Shown piece by piece: positions 8,965 through 18,291 of a DNA stretch of 44,592 bases; the first letter of the stretch is position 1, and every line of letters begins with the position of its first letter. The DNA comes from Actinomycetes bacterium (GTDB taxonomy: Bacteria > Actinomycetota > Actinomycetes > JAHEKZ01). A program made the translations under genes and the position numbers. The stretch lies in the NCBI GenBank assembly GCA_024644435.1, contig JAHEKZ010000017.1, positions 1-44,592 on the forward strand, given 5' to 3'. The notes beneath the pieces were generated by a model. It was not told the origin of the DNA and ran no database searches. It was given only the letters and a program-made list of their open reading frames with translations.

Positions 8965-9179
8965 GGGCATCGTCAGTGGTCACGGGGGTCATGACCGTTG
9001 CCTTGGTCGCCGTTCTACCGTCAGTCGCATCCCACCGGCCACCGGCTGGTCGTCAAGCTCGTCACTCCGGATCGCCGCTCGACTCCACGCGTACCTACGC
9101 GGTTGCGCTCTACGGTCTGCGTGCCACCGACGGTCGCTCGATCGCCGACATACGGGTGGGGTTCCGTACCGCCAGCTGA
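8961..9179 (+). CDS. Small hypothetical exported protein
   Basis: A 72-residue ORF starting GTG at 8961 inside the stop of the deacetylase gene (GTGA overlap), suggesting translational coupling. The N-terminus (about residues 1-24, MRASSVVTGVMTVALVAVL then PSVASH) looks like a short signal peptide. The mature part is short (TYAVALYGLRATDGRSIADIRVGF). I do not recognise a family. An alternative frame at 8998-9204 is also open and contains RLVVKLVTPD, so the segment could be a decayed gene remnant with a frameshift. It ends 6 bases before the convergent SDR gene. Coding status is uncertain. Confidence 0.35.
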   Translation: MRASSVVTGVMTVALVAVLPSVASHRPPAGRQARHSGSPLDSTRTYAVALYGLRATDGRSIADIRVGFRTAS

Positions 9180-9185
9180 CCACGG

Positions 9186-9902
9186 TCACCAGGGGATCGG
9201 CTGACGGTCCTCCCACAGCAGGCCGGTCTCCGCGCCGTCGCGCGACCGGGTCGCCAGCCACACGATGGTGTCGGCCCCCTCCTCGGCCGAGCGGGGCGCG
9301 TCCGGCCCGCCCATGTCGGTGCGGCAGTGGGCCGGGCACATGGCGTCGACCAATAGTCCGCGGCGTCCGAACCCAGTTTCGGCAGCGAGGTTGCGGGTCA
9401 GCCCGTTGAGCGCTGTCTTGCTGACGCGATACGGCGCCAGGCCACCGGCCAGACCCGGTCCGGTGAAGCGACCCACGCAGGCCGAGACATTGATCACCCG
9501 ACCACGGCGTCGATCGACCATCTCCGGGACGAACCGTCCGATCGTGTGAACCGGTCCGAGCAGATTGACGTCGAGCACTCGGCGCCACTCGTCAGGAGTG
9601 GTTCGGAGCGTCTTGGACATGCGCTCGCTCATGACCCCGGCCGCGTTGACCAGCACATCGATCGGCCCCAGGTCGGCAATGTCTGAACCGAGACGCGCGA
9701 CGGATGCTGCGTCGCCGACGTCACATGCGTGGCCCACGACCTCCCGGCCGGGCGCGACCAGCTCGGCCACCGCCTCCTCGACCCGCTCACGGTGTCTGCC
9801 CACGATGACCACCCAGAAGCCGCGCTCTGCCAGGGCCGCCGCGGCCGCCTTGCCGATCCCACGACTACCACCGGTGACGAGGGCGATTTCTGAGCGATCC
9901 AT
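9186..9902 (-). CDS. Short-chain dehydrogenase/reductase (SDR)
   Basis: A 238-residue classical SDR, NAD(P)-dependent, cytoplasmic. It has the nucleotide-binding TGGSRGIG (10-17), VNAAG (NNAG-type structural motif), the catalytic Ser in VINVSACVG and the YRVSK catalytic pair. The sequence MCPAHCRTDMGG after the core is the usual substrate-loop PG-like segment. The open frame extends far upstream as an anti-coding artefact over kgd; the conserved N-terminus begins at ATG 9902 (MDRSEIALVTGG). The substrate is unknown. It is divergent from kgd, with 126 bases between the starts. Confidence 0.88.
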   Translation of the reverse strand: MDRSEIALVTGGSRGIGKAAAAALAERGFWVVIVGRHRERVEEAVAELVAPGREVVGHACDVGDAASVARLGSDIADLGPIDVLVNAAGVMSERMSKTLRTTPDEWRRVLDVNLLGPVHTIGRFVPEMVDRRRGRVINVSACVGRFTGPGLAGGLAPYRVSKTALNGLTRNLAAETGFGRRGLLVDAMCPAHCRTDMGGPDAPRSAEEGADTIVWLATRSRDGAETGLLWEDRQPIPW

Positions 9903-10028
9903 GCCTCCACCGTCAGCGACGAAAGACCTCCGCGCAAGCGCAGAGGACGTCCGACCCGCTGACTGCGGGTGAACGGGGATACCCTGGCTGACGAGACGAC
10001 GACGCCGGTGAGGGGTAGCAGCGCGAGG

Positions 10029-13000
10029 ATGACCACCCAGCAGCAGTCCGCATCCACTGAGTTCGGTCCCAACCAATGGCTCGTCGACGAGCTCTACCAG
10101 CAGTACCTCGCCGACCCAGGGTCGGTCGATCCAGCGTGGCACGGCTTCTTCGAGGACTACCGGCCCAGCGAAGGTTCGGGGGGGCCGTCGTCGATTCCCA
10201 CGCCGCCTGCCGACGCCGCGGCCGTCCACCTCGAACCTGCCCCAGCTCCCCCGCCGCCCGCCACCCCACCGCCCGCACCGCCCACGGCGCCAACCAAGGT
10301 CGCCGAGGATGTCGACACCCAGGTGCTGCGCGGCCCCGCTGCTCGCGTCGTGACCAACATGGAGGCCTCGCTCGCGGTGCCGACCGCCACCAGCGTGCGA
10401 GCCATCCCCGCAAAGCTGTTGATCGACAACCGAACGGTGATCAACAACCACCTTCGGCGAAGTCGTGGCGGCAAGGTGTCGTTCACACACCTCATCGCGT
10501 GGGCCACGGTTCAGGCGTTGAAGGCCATGCCCGAGATGAACGCCAGCTTCGCTGAGCTCGACGGCAAACCGGTGATTGCTCGCCCCGACTACATCAACCT
10601 CGGCCTGGCCATCGACCTCGCCAAGCCTGACGGAACCCGACAGCTGCTGGTCCCGGCCGTCAAGGCCGCAGGGCGGATGGACTTCACCAGCTTTTGGTCG
10701 GCCTACGAAGACCTCGTCCGCAGGGCCAGGGGCGGCAAGCTCGGCGTCGACGACTTCGTGGGCACCACGATCAGTCTCACAAACCCAGGCACCATCGGCA
10801 CCGGACACTCCGTCCCGCGTCTGATGCAGGGCCAGGGCGCCATCATCGGCGTGGGCGCGCTCGAGTACCCGGCCGAGTACCAGGGCGCGTCCCCTGAGAC
10901 GTTGGCCCGACTCGCCGTCAGCAAGACCTTGACCCTCACCTCCACCTACGACCACCGGGTCATCCAGGGCGCCCAGTCCGGTGAGTTCCTCAAGCGCATC
11001 CACGCCCTGCTGCTCGGCGACGAGAACTTCTACGACGGCGTCTTCGCCGCGTTGCGGATTCCGTACGAGCCGATCCGCTGGGTCTCTGACATCACCGCGT
11101 CGCACGAGGACGACGTCAACAAGACCGCGCGCGTGCAAGAGCTGATTCACGCCTACCGGGTGCGTGGCCACCTGATGGCCGACACCGACCCTCTCGAGTA
11201 CGAGCAGCGCCGCCACCCCGACCTCGACCTGGTCAACCACGGCCTGACGTTGTGGGATCTCGACCGCGAGTTCGCCACAGGCGGGTTCGGGGGCGAGCCG
11301 CTGATGACGTTGCGCCACATCCTTGGGGTGCTGCGCGACTCGTACTCGCGGACCCTCGGCATCGAGTACATGCACATCCAGGACCCCGAGCAGCGCCAGT
11401 GGATCCAGGCACGCTTCGAGCGGCCGCACCAGCGTCCGACGGCCAAGGAGCAGCTGCACATCCTGCGGCGTCTCAACGCCGCAGAGGCCTTTGAAGCGTT
11501 CCTGCAGACCAAATACGTCGGGCAGAAGCGCTTCTCGCTCGAGGGCAGCGAGTCGGTCATCCCCCTCATCGACGAGCTGATCACCTCAGCCGCCCAGGAC
11601 GGACTCGACGAGGTCGCGATCGGCATGCCGCACCGCGGACGCCTCAACGTGCTCGCGAACATCGTCGGCAAGTCGTACGGCCAGATCTTCCGTGAGTTCG
11701 AGGGGAACCTCGACCTCGAGGCGGTCCAGGGATCAGGCGACGTCAAGTACCACCTGGGTGCCGAAGGAACGTTCTCCGCGCCGGACGGCTCCACCATCGA
11801 CGTGTCACTAGTCTCCAACCCCAGCCACCTCGAGGCAGTCAGCCCCGTCCTCGAGGGGTTCGTCCGCGGCAAGCAAGACCTCCTGGGCCTGGGAGAGTCG
11901 GGCTTCACCGTTCTTCCCGTCCTGATGCACGGCGATGCCGCCTTCGCCGGACAGGGCGTCGTCGCTGAGACACTCGAGCTCTCGCAACTGCGCGGCTACC
12001 GGACCGGCGGCACTGTCCATGTCGTCGTCAACAACCAGGTGGGGTTCACGACCGCCCCCGCCGCCGCGCGTTCCAGTGTGTACGCCACTGACGTCGCGCG
12101 CGCCGTGCAGGCGCCTATCTTCCATGTCAACGGAGACGACCCCGAAGCGGTCGTCCGGGTGGCACAAGAAGCCTTCGAGTTCCGCAAGGCTTTCAAGAAG
12201 GACGTCGTCATCGACCTCGTCTGCTACCGCAGGCGCGGACACAACGAAGCAGATGATCCTTCGCTCACCCAGCCGCTCATGTACAACCTGATCGACGCCA
12301 AGCGCTCCACTCGCAAGCTCTACACCGAGGCGCTCATCGGACGCGGTGACATCACGGTGGAAGAGGCCGAGGGTGCGCTGCGCGACTACCAGGAGCAGCT
12401 CGAGAAGGTCTTCCGCGAGACGCGTGAGGCTGCCGAGAGCATGGATGAGACGGTCGAGCCGCCCACCGAGGTCGAGCAGCGGGGCGAGGTCACCCTGGCG
12501 CCCCAGACTCCCGAACGCGACGTCGTCACCGCCGTCTCACCAGACGCGATCGACCGTGTGGTCCAGACCCAGCTGCAGCTGCCCGACGGCTTCACGGTCC
12601 ACCCCAGGCTCGCCCCTCAGCTTCAGCGCCGAGCCAACATGGTCCAGGACGCCACCATCGACTGGGCAATGGGTGAGACCCTGGCCATCGGGTCACTTCT
12701 TACCGACGGGATCTCGGTGCGGCTGGCCGGCCAGGACTCGCGACGCGGCACGTTCGGCCAGCGCCACATGGTCATCATCGACCGTGAGACGGGCTGGGCC
12801 TACAAGCCACTCAAACGGTGCTACGAGAAGGGCGCCAAGCTCTACGTCTACGACTCTCCCTTGTCGGAGTTCGCCTCGATGGGGTTTGAGTACGGCTACA
12901 GCATCGCGCGCCCCGACTCACTCGTCATGTGGGAGGCGCAGTTCGGCGACTTCGCCAACGGCGCGCAGACCATCATCGACGAGTTCCTGGCCCCCGGCGA

Positions 13001-13676
13001 GCAGAAGTGGGGGCAGCAGTCCGGGCTGGTGCTGCTTCTGCCCCACGGGCACGAAGGCCAGGGGCCCGACCACTCGTCCGCGCGGATCGAGCGGTTCCTG
13101 CAGCTGTGCGCGCAGGACAACATGACGATTGCCAACCTGACGACTCCGGCGAACTACTTCCACCTGCTCCGGTGGCAGGCGCTGTCACCTGTCCGGCGTC
13201 CGTTGGTGGTCTTTACTCCGAAGTCGATGCTGCGTCTCAAGGCGAGCGCCTCGGCGGCAACCGACTTCACATCGGGCCACTTCAACCCGGTCTTCCCCGA
13301 CGTCACCGTCGAGTCCGACGACGTTCGTCGCGTCCTGCTCTGCAGCGGCAAGGTGTACTACGACCTGCTGAAGCACCGCCAGGAGAGCGGCCAGACCGAC
13401 ACCGCCATCGTCCGTGTCGAGCGGCTCTACCCGCTACCGACCAACGAGACGTTCCGGGCGATCGCCAAGTACGGCCACGCCGAGCTCCGCTGGGTGCAGG
13501 AGGAGCCGGCCAACCAGGGCGCCTGGCCGTTCATGGGGCTCGCCCTCACCGAGGCACTGGGCCAGGCGATCCGCCCGATCACCCGACCGGCGAGCTCGTC
13601 ACCGGCCACCGGATCGGCACACGCCCACGAGCGCGAACAGCGCGAACTGGTCGAGCGCGCCTTCTCGGCCTCCTAG
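10029..13676 (+). CDS. kgd: Multifunctional 2-oxoglutarate decarboxylase/dehydrogenase (Kgd, SucA-type)
   Basis: A 1215-residue actinobacterial fusion enzyme that feeds 2-oxoglutarate into the TCA cycle: E1 component of the oxoglutarate dehydrogenase complex, also 2-oxoglutarate decarboxylase and 2-hydroxy-3-oxoadipate synthase. The layout matches mycobacterial Kgd. An N-terminal helix ([19 protein letters not shown]) is followed by a Pro/Ala-rich linker (about 55-95). Next comes an E2-type acyltransferase domain (about 110-345) with catalytic His309 in TYDHRVIQG, then the ThDP-dependent E1 part with [15 protein letters not shown] (635-639) and NNQVGFTT. There is no lipoyl domain, so lipoate must come from another E2. 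The start ATG 10029 follows GCGAGG and gives the canonical N-terminus. Confidence 0.97.
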   Translation: MTTQQQSASTEFGPNQWLVDELYQQYLADPGSVDPAWHGFFEDYRPSEGSGGPSSIPTPPADAAAVHLEPAPAPPPPATPPPAPPTAPTKVAEDVDTQVLRGPAARVVTNMEASLAVPTATSVRAIPAKLLIDNRTVINNHLRRSRGGKVSFTHLIAWATVQALKAMPEMNASFAELDGKPVIARPDYINLGLAIDLAKPDGTRQLLVPAVKAAGRMDFTSFWSAYEDLVRRARGGKLGVDDFVGTTISLTNPGTIGTGHSVPRLMQGQGAIIGVGALEYPAEYQGASPETLARLAVSKTLTLTSTYDHRVIQGAQSGEFLKRIHALLLGDENFYDGVFAALRIPYEPIRWVSDITASHEDDVNKTARVQELIHAYRVRGHLMADTDPLEYEQRRHPDLDLVNHGLTLWDLDREFATGGFGGEPLMTLRHILGVLRDSYSRTLGIEYMHIQDPEQRQWIQARFERPHQRPTAKEQLHILRRLNAAEAFEAFLQTKYVGQKRFSLEGSESVIPLIDELITSAAQDGLDEVAIGMPHRGRLNVLANIVGKSYGQIFREFEGNLDLEAVQGSGDVKYHLGAEGTFSAPDGSTIDVSLVSNPSHLEAVSPVLEGFVRGKQDLLGLGESGFTVLPVLMHGDAAFAGQGVVAETLELSQLRGYRTGGTVHVVVNNQVGFTTAPAAARSSVYATDVARAVQAPIFHVNGDDPEAVVRVAQEAFEFRKAFKKDVVIDLVCYRRRGHNEADDPSLTQPLMYNLIDAKRSTRKLYTEALIGRGDITVEEAEGALRDYQEQLEKVFRETREAAESMDETVEPPTEVEQRGEVTLAPQTPERDVVTAVSPDAIDRVVQTQLQLPDGFTVHPRLAPQLQRRANMVQDATIDWAMGETLAIGSLLTDGISVRLAGQDSRRGTFGQRHMVIIDRETGWAYKPLKRCYEKGAKLYVYDSPLSEFASMGFEYGYSIARPDSLVMWEAQFGDFANGAQTIIDEFLAPGEQKWGQQSGLVLLLPHGHEGQGPDHSSARIERFLQLCAQDNMTIANLTTPANYFHLLRWQALSPVRRPLVVFTPKSMLRLKASASAATDFTSGHFNPVFPDVTVESDDVRRVLLCSGKVYYDLLKHRQESGQTDTAIVRVERLYPLPTNETFRAIAKYGHAELRWVQEEPANQGAWPFMGLALTEALGQAIRPITRPASSSPATGSAHAHEREQRELVERAFSAS

Positions 13677-13684
13677 GACCGCGC

Positions 13685-13858
13685 GTGTACTTCACGGACC
13701 GAGGAATCGAAGAGCTCATCGCCAGGCGCGGCACCGAGCAGGTCTCGCTCGCCTGGCTCGCCGAGCAGCTACAGGTCTTTGTCGACCTGAACCCGGACTT
13801 CGAGGTGCCGGTCGAGCGTCTGGCCACCTGGCTGGCCCGTATCGACGACGAGGATTGA
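13685..13858 (+). CDS. DUF6104 family small protein
   Basis: A 57-residue protein starting GTG at 13685, 8 bases after the kgd stop (MYFTDRGIEELIARRG, ending LARIDDED). It matches the small acidic protein I recall as DUF6104, encoded directly downstream of kgd/sucA in many actinobacteria. It is predicted to be helical, without cysteines or membrane segments. Short spacing implies co-transcription and perhaps coupled translation with kgd, making a structural or regulatory role toward the oxoglutarate dehydrogenase complex an obvious but untested inference. Confidence 0.8.
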   Translation: MYFTDRGIEELIARRGTEQVSLAWLAEQLQVFVDLNPDFEVPVERLATWLARIDDED

Positions 13859-13986
13859 CTCGACGAAGCTGTGGCCAGGAGGCAAATTCGCGGGCAATCT
13901 TCCGGTCAGATACACTCAGAGCCGCAGAATCGCCGCTTCAACAACCCCTTGAAGACCGATTCTCCGCCCACCCCTGAGGAGCCATC

Positions 13987-16071
13987 GTGACCGTCGTTCG
14001 CCCCGCATCCGTCCGCGTCCTCGTCGATGAGGCTCACCAGCAGGCCTGGTCCATCCGACCAGACGTCGCGGCCACCATGCAGCCGGCTCATCCCGGCGAC
14101 AGCTCGTACGCGAAGGCGGCTCAGCTGCTTCGGCGTCGCGACTTCGTCGTCGAGCCACTGGTCGACGGCCGGCTCACAGCAGAGGTGCTGACCGGCATCT
14201 CGGTCCTGGTCCTCCCCCACGCCAGTGACCCCAAGTTCGAGGCGACGACCGGTGTCGGCTCCGCCAGGTACGACGACGCCGAGATCGCCGCAATCCGCAC
14301 GTTCGTGGAGGCGGGAGGCGGGCTCGTGATTCTCGCCGAGTCCGAGCAGGACAAGTACGACAGCAACCTCGCGCTCATCGCTGCCGGCTTCGGTATCACC
14401 GTTGAGCACAGCACCGTTCAGGACTACCAGAAGCACCACCAGGCACCGAGCTGGATCTCCTCCCAGCTCAGCCCGGGTCATCCGGTCCTGTCCGACGTCG
14501 ACGAGCTGGTCTTCTACCGCGCCGGTTCGCTCTCGCCGGACAACCACGCCACCGTGCTGGCTCGGTCCAGCGCGACCGCAGCCCCCGCGTCCGCTCCTTT
14601 GCTCGCGGCAACGACCGCCGGGAACGGGCGCATCGTCGTGGCTGCCGACTCCGACCTGTTCGGCGACGACTGCATCGACTCCTTCGACCACGCCCAGCTC
14701 TGGACGAACCTCGTCTACTGGACCGCGCTGCCCACCTTCGCGTCGCAGGTCGACCGCCCCGCTTCCGCAGCGGCTGACGACCCCCACTGGATCGAGCTGA
14801 AGGCAGCCACCGAAGAGCTCCGCGAGCTGCAGGCGGCCGATGCCACCATCGATCTCGCGCAGACACCTGTCGCGGACGTGCGAGCACTCACCGGTCGGAT
14901 CAGCTCAGCCCTCACCGGGCTCGCCCCGCTCTTCCCCCACCAGGCCGAGTACCTGCGACAGGCAGCGAGCGACCTCGACACCTGGGTCGTCGACGGCTGC
15001 GGCAAGCCCAACTTCGGGCCGGCCCTGACCCTCTTCCGTCCCGAGCAGCAGCGCGCTGACGGCGTCGAGCACCTGGCGTTCTTCCCCATGTACACGCCCA
15101 ACGGCTCACTGGACGTCCGGTTCGAGGCCTTGATCGTCCGCGTGCCGTGGCCGACCTGGATCGCTGAGCTCGAGTCGACCGAGTTCGCCAACGACAAGTT
15201 CGTCCCGGTGCACCTGGTCGACAACACGTCCGGCTACGACAGCGAGTGCGCGGTGTTCTTCCCCGAGACCATCAGCGTCATCGGCGCGGCCGCGAATACC
15301 TTCGGTGGCATCTTCTGCGACCGCGAGGCTGCTCGGTACCAGCGAGTCGTCGGCGAAGCAGTGCAGATCACCGGACTCGACCTACCCCCCGCCGTCGCCG
15401 CCCTGCTGGCGAGCGAGCCGATGACCCGCGACATGTTCGAGCTATGGGATCTCATCCACGACCGGGCACACAGCCACGGCGAGCTTCCGTTCGACCCGTT
15501 CATGATTCGTCAGCGCCTCCCCTTCTGGATGTACTCGCTGGAAGAGCTGCGCTGCGACCTCACCGCCTTCCACCAGGCAGGAGAGCTGGCTGAGGAGTTC
15601 CCCTTCGCCGAGTACGTGCAGTACGGCGTCCTCTTCGACCGGCTCTTCCGCTTCCCGCTCACGGGCGGACGCGTGCGCAACTATGACGGCCTCGCTGGGC
15701 AGATCCTCTTCGGGTACCTGCACGGAGACGGCGTGCTCACCTGGCGCAACAACACCCTCACGATCGACTGGAACCGGTTGCCTGGGGCCGTTGACGCGCT
15801 GCGCCTGGAAATCGAGGCGTTGTACCGCACCGGAATCAGCAGCTCAAAGGTGCGCTACTGGATCGCCGCGCACGACCTCGTGAGCACGTACGTCCAGCCG
15901 AACCTCGGCTCGCAGTGGACGCCTGAGGCCAGAGCCGGACGCGACGAGGCCGACCACAAGGCGTGGGTGAACCTGGTCAACTCCGACGAGTTCCCGCTGA
16001 GCATGTTCTACCAATCCCTTGGTGCGAAGCTTCTCCCCACGATCGAGGCCACCGGGAAGGTGGCCGCGTGA
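13987..16071 (+). CDS. DUF6421-like protein with N-terminal GATase-like domain
   Basis: A 694-residue protein of unknown function. Residues 1-250 look like a class I amidotransferase-like / DUF4350-type alpha-beta fold: VLVDEAHQQAWSIRP, VLVLPHASDP, an EAGGGLVILAE strand-loop and AADSDLFGDD. The remainder resembles what I recall as DUF6421. It has a notable cluster HDRAHSHGE (His491, His495, His497, Glu499) followed 20 residues later by EELRCDL (519-525). That spacing recalls zincin enzymes such as the M49 family (HELLGH...EECRAE), so a metal site is plausible. The GTG start at 13987 has GAGGAG 6 bases upstream and a TACACT -10-like hexamer near 13910. The stop overlaps the SDR start by 4 bases; this is the first gene of a coupled four-gene operon. 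Confidence 0.75.
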   Translation: MTVVRPASVRVLVDEAHQQAWSIRPDVAATMQPAHPGDSSYAKAAQLLRRRDFVVEPLVDGRLTAEVLTGISVLVLPHASDPKFEATTGVGSARYDDAEIAAIRTFVEAGGGLVILAESEQDKYDSNLALIAAGFGITVEHSTVQDYQKHHQAPSWISSQLSPGHPVLSDVDELVFYRAGSLSPDNHATVLARSSATAAPASAPLLAATTAGNGRIVVAADSDLFGDDCIDSFDHAQLWTNLVYWTALPTFASQVDRPASAAADDPHWIELKAATEELRELQAADATIDLAQTPVADVRALTGRISSALTGLAPLFPHQAEYLRQAASDLDTWVVDGCGKPNFGPALTLFRPEQQRADGVEHLAFFPMYTPNGSLDVRFEALIVRVPWPTWIAELESTEFANDKFVPVHLVDNTSGYDSECAVFFPETISVIGAAANTFGGIFCDREAARYQRVVGEAVQITGLDLPPAVAALLASEPMTRDMFELWDLIHDRAHSHGELPFDPFMIRQRLPFWMYSLEELRCDLTAFHQAGELAEEFPFAEYVQYGVLFDRLFRFPLTGGRVRNYDGLAGQILFGYLHGDGVLTWRNNTLTIDWNRLPGAVDALRLEIEALYRTGISSSKVRYWIAAHDLVSTYVQPNLGSQWTPEARAGRDEADHKAWVNLVNSDEFPLSMFYQSLGAKLLPTIEATGKVAA

Positions 16072-16781
16072 GCTCCCTCGCCGGCCGCCGCGTCCTCGTA
16101 ACCGGTGCAGCTGGGGGGCTGGGCCCGACGGTCGTGGCGGCGGCCTCGGCCGCTGGCGCTCGTCTGGTGCTCGTCGACGTCGTCCAGGAGCGCCTCGACG
16201 CTCTTGCCGCTGACCACGGTTCAGCAGTCGAGAGCACCCACGTGGTCGACCTGCTCGACCCCGATGCCTGCATCGAGTTCGCAGCCCAGGTGACGGCGAC
16301 CGCGCCGATCGACGCGCTCTGGCACCTCGTCGGCGGCTGGCGGGGCGGGGTGCCCCTGCAAGAGCAGTCACTGGACGACTGGGAGTGGCTGCATAACCTG
16401 CTCGTCCGCACCACCGTGCACGTTGCGCGCGCCTTTGCCGAGCCGCTCCAGACATCCGAGCAGGGCAGGTTCGCGATCATCTCGGCCAAAGAGGCTCAGG
16501 CACCCACCAGCAAGAACGCCGCATACGCCACCGCCAAAGCCGCGTCAGAGGCCGTCGTACTGGCTCTCGCGAACGGCTTCAAGGGCTCAACGGCGACCGC
16601 GAACATCGTGGTCGTTCCCGCCATCTTGACGCCAGCAATGCGCGAGAAGAACCCCGACAAGGACTGGGGCGCCTTCGTCCCGGCCGAGCAGATCGCCGAT
16701 GCCCTGGTGTACCTGTCGTCCCCGGCAGGCGCAAAGATGAACGGGCAACGTATCCGCCTCTACTCCGGAGGGCCCTCGTGA
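16068..16781 (+). CDS. SDR family oxidoreductase (operon gene 2)
   Basis: A 237-residue SDR starting GTG at 16068 within the stop of the upstream gene. The Rossmann motif TGAAGGLG lies near the N-terminus; LVGGWRGGVPLQEQ is followed by the catalytic Ser in IISAKEAQ and the Tyr-x3-Lys of YATAK. The C-terminal WGAFVPAEQIADALVYLSSPAGAKMNGQRI is a normal SDR tail, so it is probably NAD(P)-dependent. Lying between the DUF6421-like gene and a threonine-aldolase-like gene, it probably oxidises or reduces an intermediate shared by its neighbours, such as a hydroxy-acid or amino-ketone. This is inferred from context only. Confidence 0.88.
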   Translation: MSSLAGRRVLVTGAAGGLGPTVVAAASAAGARLVLVDVVQERLDALAADHGSAVESTHVVDLLDPDACIEFAAQVTATAPIDALWHLVGGWRGGVPLQEQSLDDWEWLHNLLVRTTVHVARAFAEPLQTSEQGRFAIISAKEAQAPTSKNAAYATAKAASEAVVLALANGFKGSTATANIVVVPAILTPAMREKNPDKDWGAFVPAEQIADALVYLSSPAGAKMNGQRIRLYSGGPS

Positions 16782-17815
16782 GCCACCGCGGCTTCGCCAG
16801 TGACAACTACGCCGGCGTCCACCCCGACGTTCTCGCCAAGATGGCCGAGGTGAACGTGGGCCACGTGGTGTCGTACGGCGAGGATCCCTACACCGCTGAG
16901 GCAGTCGAGCGGTTCAGGTCTCTGCTCGGCGAGCAGGTCGAGGTCTTCTTCGTCTTCAACGGCACCGGCGCCAACGTCACCGCGCTTCAGTCCATGCTGC
17001 GTCCGTGGCAAAACGTGATCTGCACCCAGAATGCGCACATCAACTGGGACGAGTGCGGCGCGCCCGAGCGGTTTCTCGGAAGCAAGTTGTGGGACATTCC
17101 GACGCCGGACGGGAAGCTCACTCCGACGATGATTCGCGACGCGTACATCGGACGCGGCGACGTCCACCACGTGCAGCCCACTGTCGTGTCGATCACCCAG
17201 TCCACCGAGCTCGGAACTCTCTACTCCGTCGACGAGGTGAAGGCGATCGCCGCCACCACCCACGAGCTCGACATGTACTTGCACATGGATGGCGCCCGCA
17301 TCTCGAATGCCGCCGTCTCACTGGGGGTCGAGATCCGCGAGGTCACTGCAGACGCCGGCGTCGACGTGCTGTCCTTCGGGGGCACGAAGAACGGACTCAT
17401 GGGTGGCGAGGCAGTGGTGTTCTTCAAGCCCGAGCTGGCCGAGAGTACGCCCTTCATCCGCAAGCAAGGGATGCAGCTGTCGAGCAAGATGCGCTTCACC
17501 TCCGCCCAGTTCCTCGCACTCTTCGAGAACGACTTGTGGCGTCACAATGCTGCCCATGCCAATGCGATGGCCCAGCGCCTGCACGATGCCGTCGTCGACA
17601 TCCCCGGCGTGACCATCACGCAGCGCGTGCAGGCCAACGGCGTGTTCGCGATCCTCCCCCAGCAAGCCATTCCCAAGCTCCAGGCGGCCTACCCGTTCTA
17701 TGCCTGGGATGAGGCCCGCAACGAGGTCCGGTGGATGTGTTCGTGGGACACGACCGAGGAAGACATCGACTCGTTCTCCCGATTGGTTGCCGAGGTCGTT
17801 CCGGCGTCGCTGTGA
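16778..17815 (+). CDS. Threonine aldolase family PLP enzyme (operon gene 3)
   Basis: A 345-residue fold-type I PLP enzyme of the low-specificity L-threonine aldolase/beta-eliminating lyase family. Such enzymes cleave beta-hydroxy-alpha-amino acids to glycine plus an aldehyde. The N-terminus FASDNYAGVHPDVLAKM is characteristic. The PLP-binding Asp is in LHMDGARISNA (Asp171) and the Schiff-base Lys in SFGGTKNGLMGGE (Lys204). It starts GTG at 16778 inside the SDR stop (4-base overlap) and its stop overlaps the YbaK-type gene in the same way. The coupling predicts stoichiometric expression. The real substrate may not be threonine, given the unusual partners. Confidence 0.9.
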   Translation: MSHRGFASDNYAGVHPDVLAKMAEVNVGHVVSYGEDPYTAEAVERFRSLLGEQVEVFFVFNGTGANVTALQSMLRPWQNVICTQNAHINWDECGAPERFLGSKLWDIPTPDGKLTPTMIRDAYIGRGDVHHVQPTVVSITQSTELGTLYSVDEVKAIAATTHELDMYLHMDGARISNAAVSLGVEIREVTADAGVDVLSFGGTKNGLMGGEAVVFFKPELAESTPFIRKQGMQLSSKMRFTSAQFLALFENDLWRHNAAHANAMAQRLHDAVVDIPGVTITQRVQANGVFAILPQQAIPKLQAAYPFYAWDEARNEVRWMCSWDTTEEDIDSFSRLVAEVVPASL

Positions 17816-18285
17816 CGACGGACGAGGCGCCTCCTGGCGCGGTGGCCGCCGAGCAGATGGGCTTGCCGCACCGTGTCATCCAGCACGGCCCGGTGCGCAG
17901 CCTTGCCGAGGCAGCCGCCGCCCGCGGCGTCCCGCCCGCCGACGTCGTCAAGACCATGGTCGTGCGTCGCGGTGAAGGCGACTTCGTCTTCGTGCTCGTC
18001 CCCGGCGACCGGGTGATCAGCTGGCCCAAGCTCCGCGCACTCCTTGGCGTCAACCGCCTCTCGATGCCGGACGCCGACGAAGCTCTCTCAGTTACCGGCT
18101 ACCCACGGGGAACGATCACGCCGTTCGGTGCACAGAGCGCCCTACCGGTCATCGCCGACGAACGGCTGGCGGGGCGGGCCATCACACTGGGGGCGGGCGT
18201 CAACAACACCGCCATCGCGCTCGACGCCGACCGGGCCCTGACCGCGCTCGATGCGCAGATCGCCGACGTCACCGAGCCGGAGTAG
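17812..18285 (+). CDS. YbaK/EbsC family aminoacyl-tRNA deacylase (operon gene 4)
   Basis: A 157-residue YbaK/ProX-type protein. Family members hydrolyse mischarged aminoacyl-tRNAs in trans (for example Cys-tRNA-Pro). Features are VVKTMVVRRGEGDFVFVLVPGDRVISWPKL (the family Lys in VKTMV), PRGTITPFGAQS (the conserved G-x-x-x-P-F-G stretch), and the C-terminal GAGVNNTAIALDADRAL. The GTG start at 17812 overlaps the aldolase stop by 4 bases. Its presence in an amino-acid-type operon could guard tRNA against a non-standard amino acid made or degraded by its neighbours. This is inference. It ends 6 bases before the convergent malic enzyme. Confidence 0.85.
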   Translation: MTTDEAPPGAVAAEQMGLPHRVIQHGPVRSLAEAAAARGVPPADVVKTMVVRRGEGDFVFVLVPGDRVISWPKLRALLGVNRLSMPDADEALSVTGYPRGTITPFGAQSALPVIADERLAGRAITLGAGVNNTAIALDADRALTALDAQIADVTEPE

Positions 18286-18291
18286 CTGACG

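Noticed and set aside
9959-9985. CTGACT / TACCCT as a kgd promoter
   Set aside because: The spacer is only 15 bases and the -35 is weak; position is plausible but evidence is insufficient.
9903-11459. Long minus-strand extension upstream of the SDR, opposite kgd
   Set aside because: It is antisense to the kgd N-terminal and E2 domains, with composition typical of a shadow frame in high-GC DNA.
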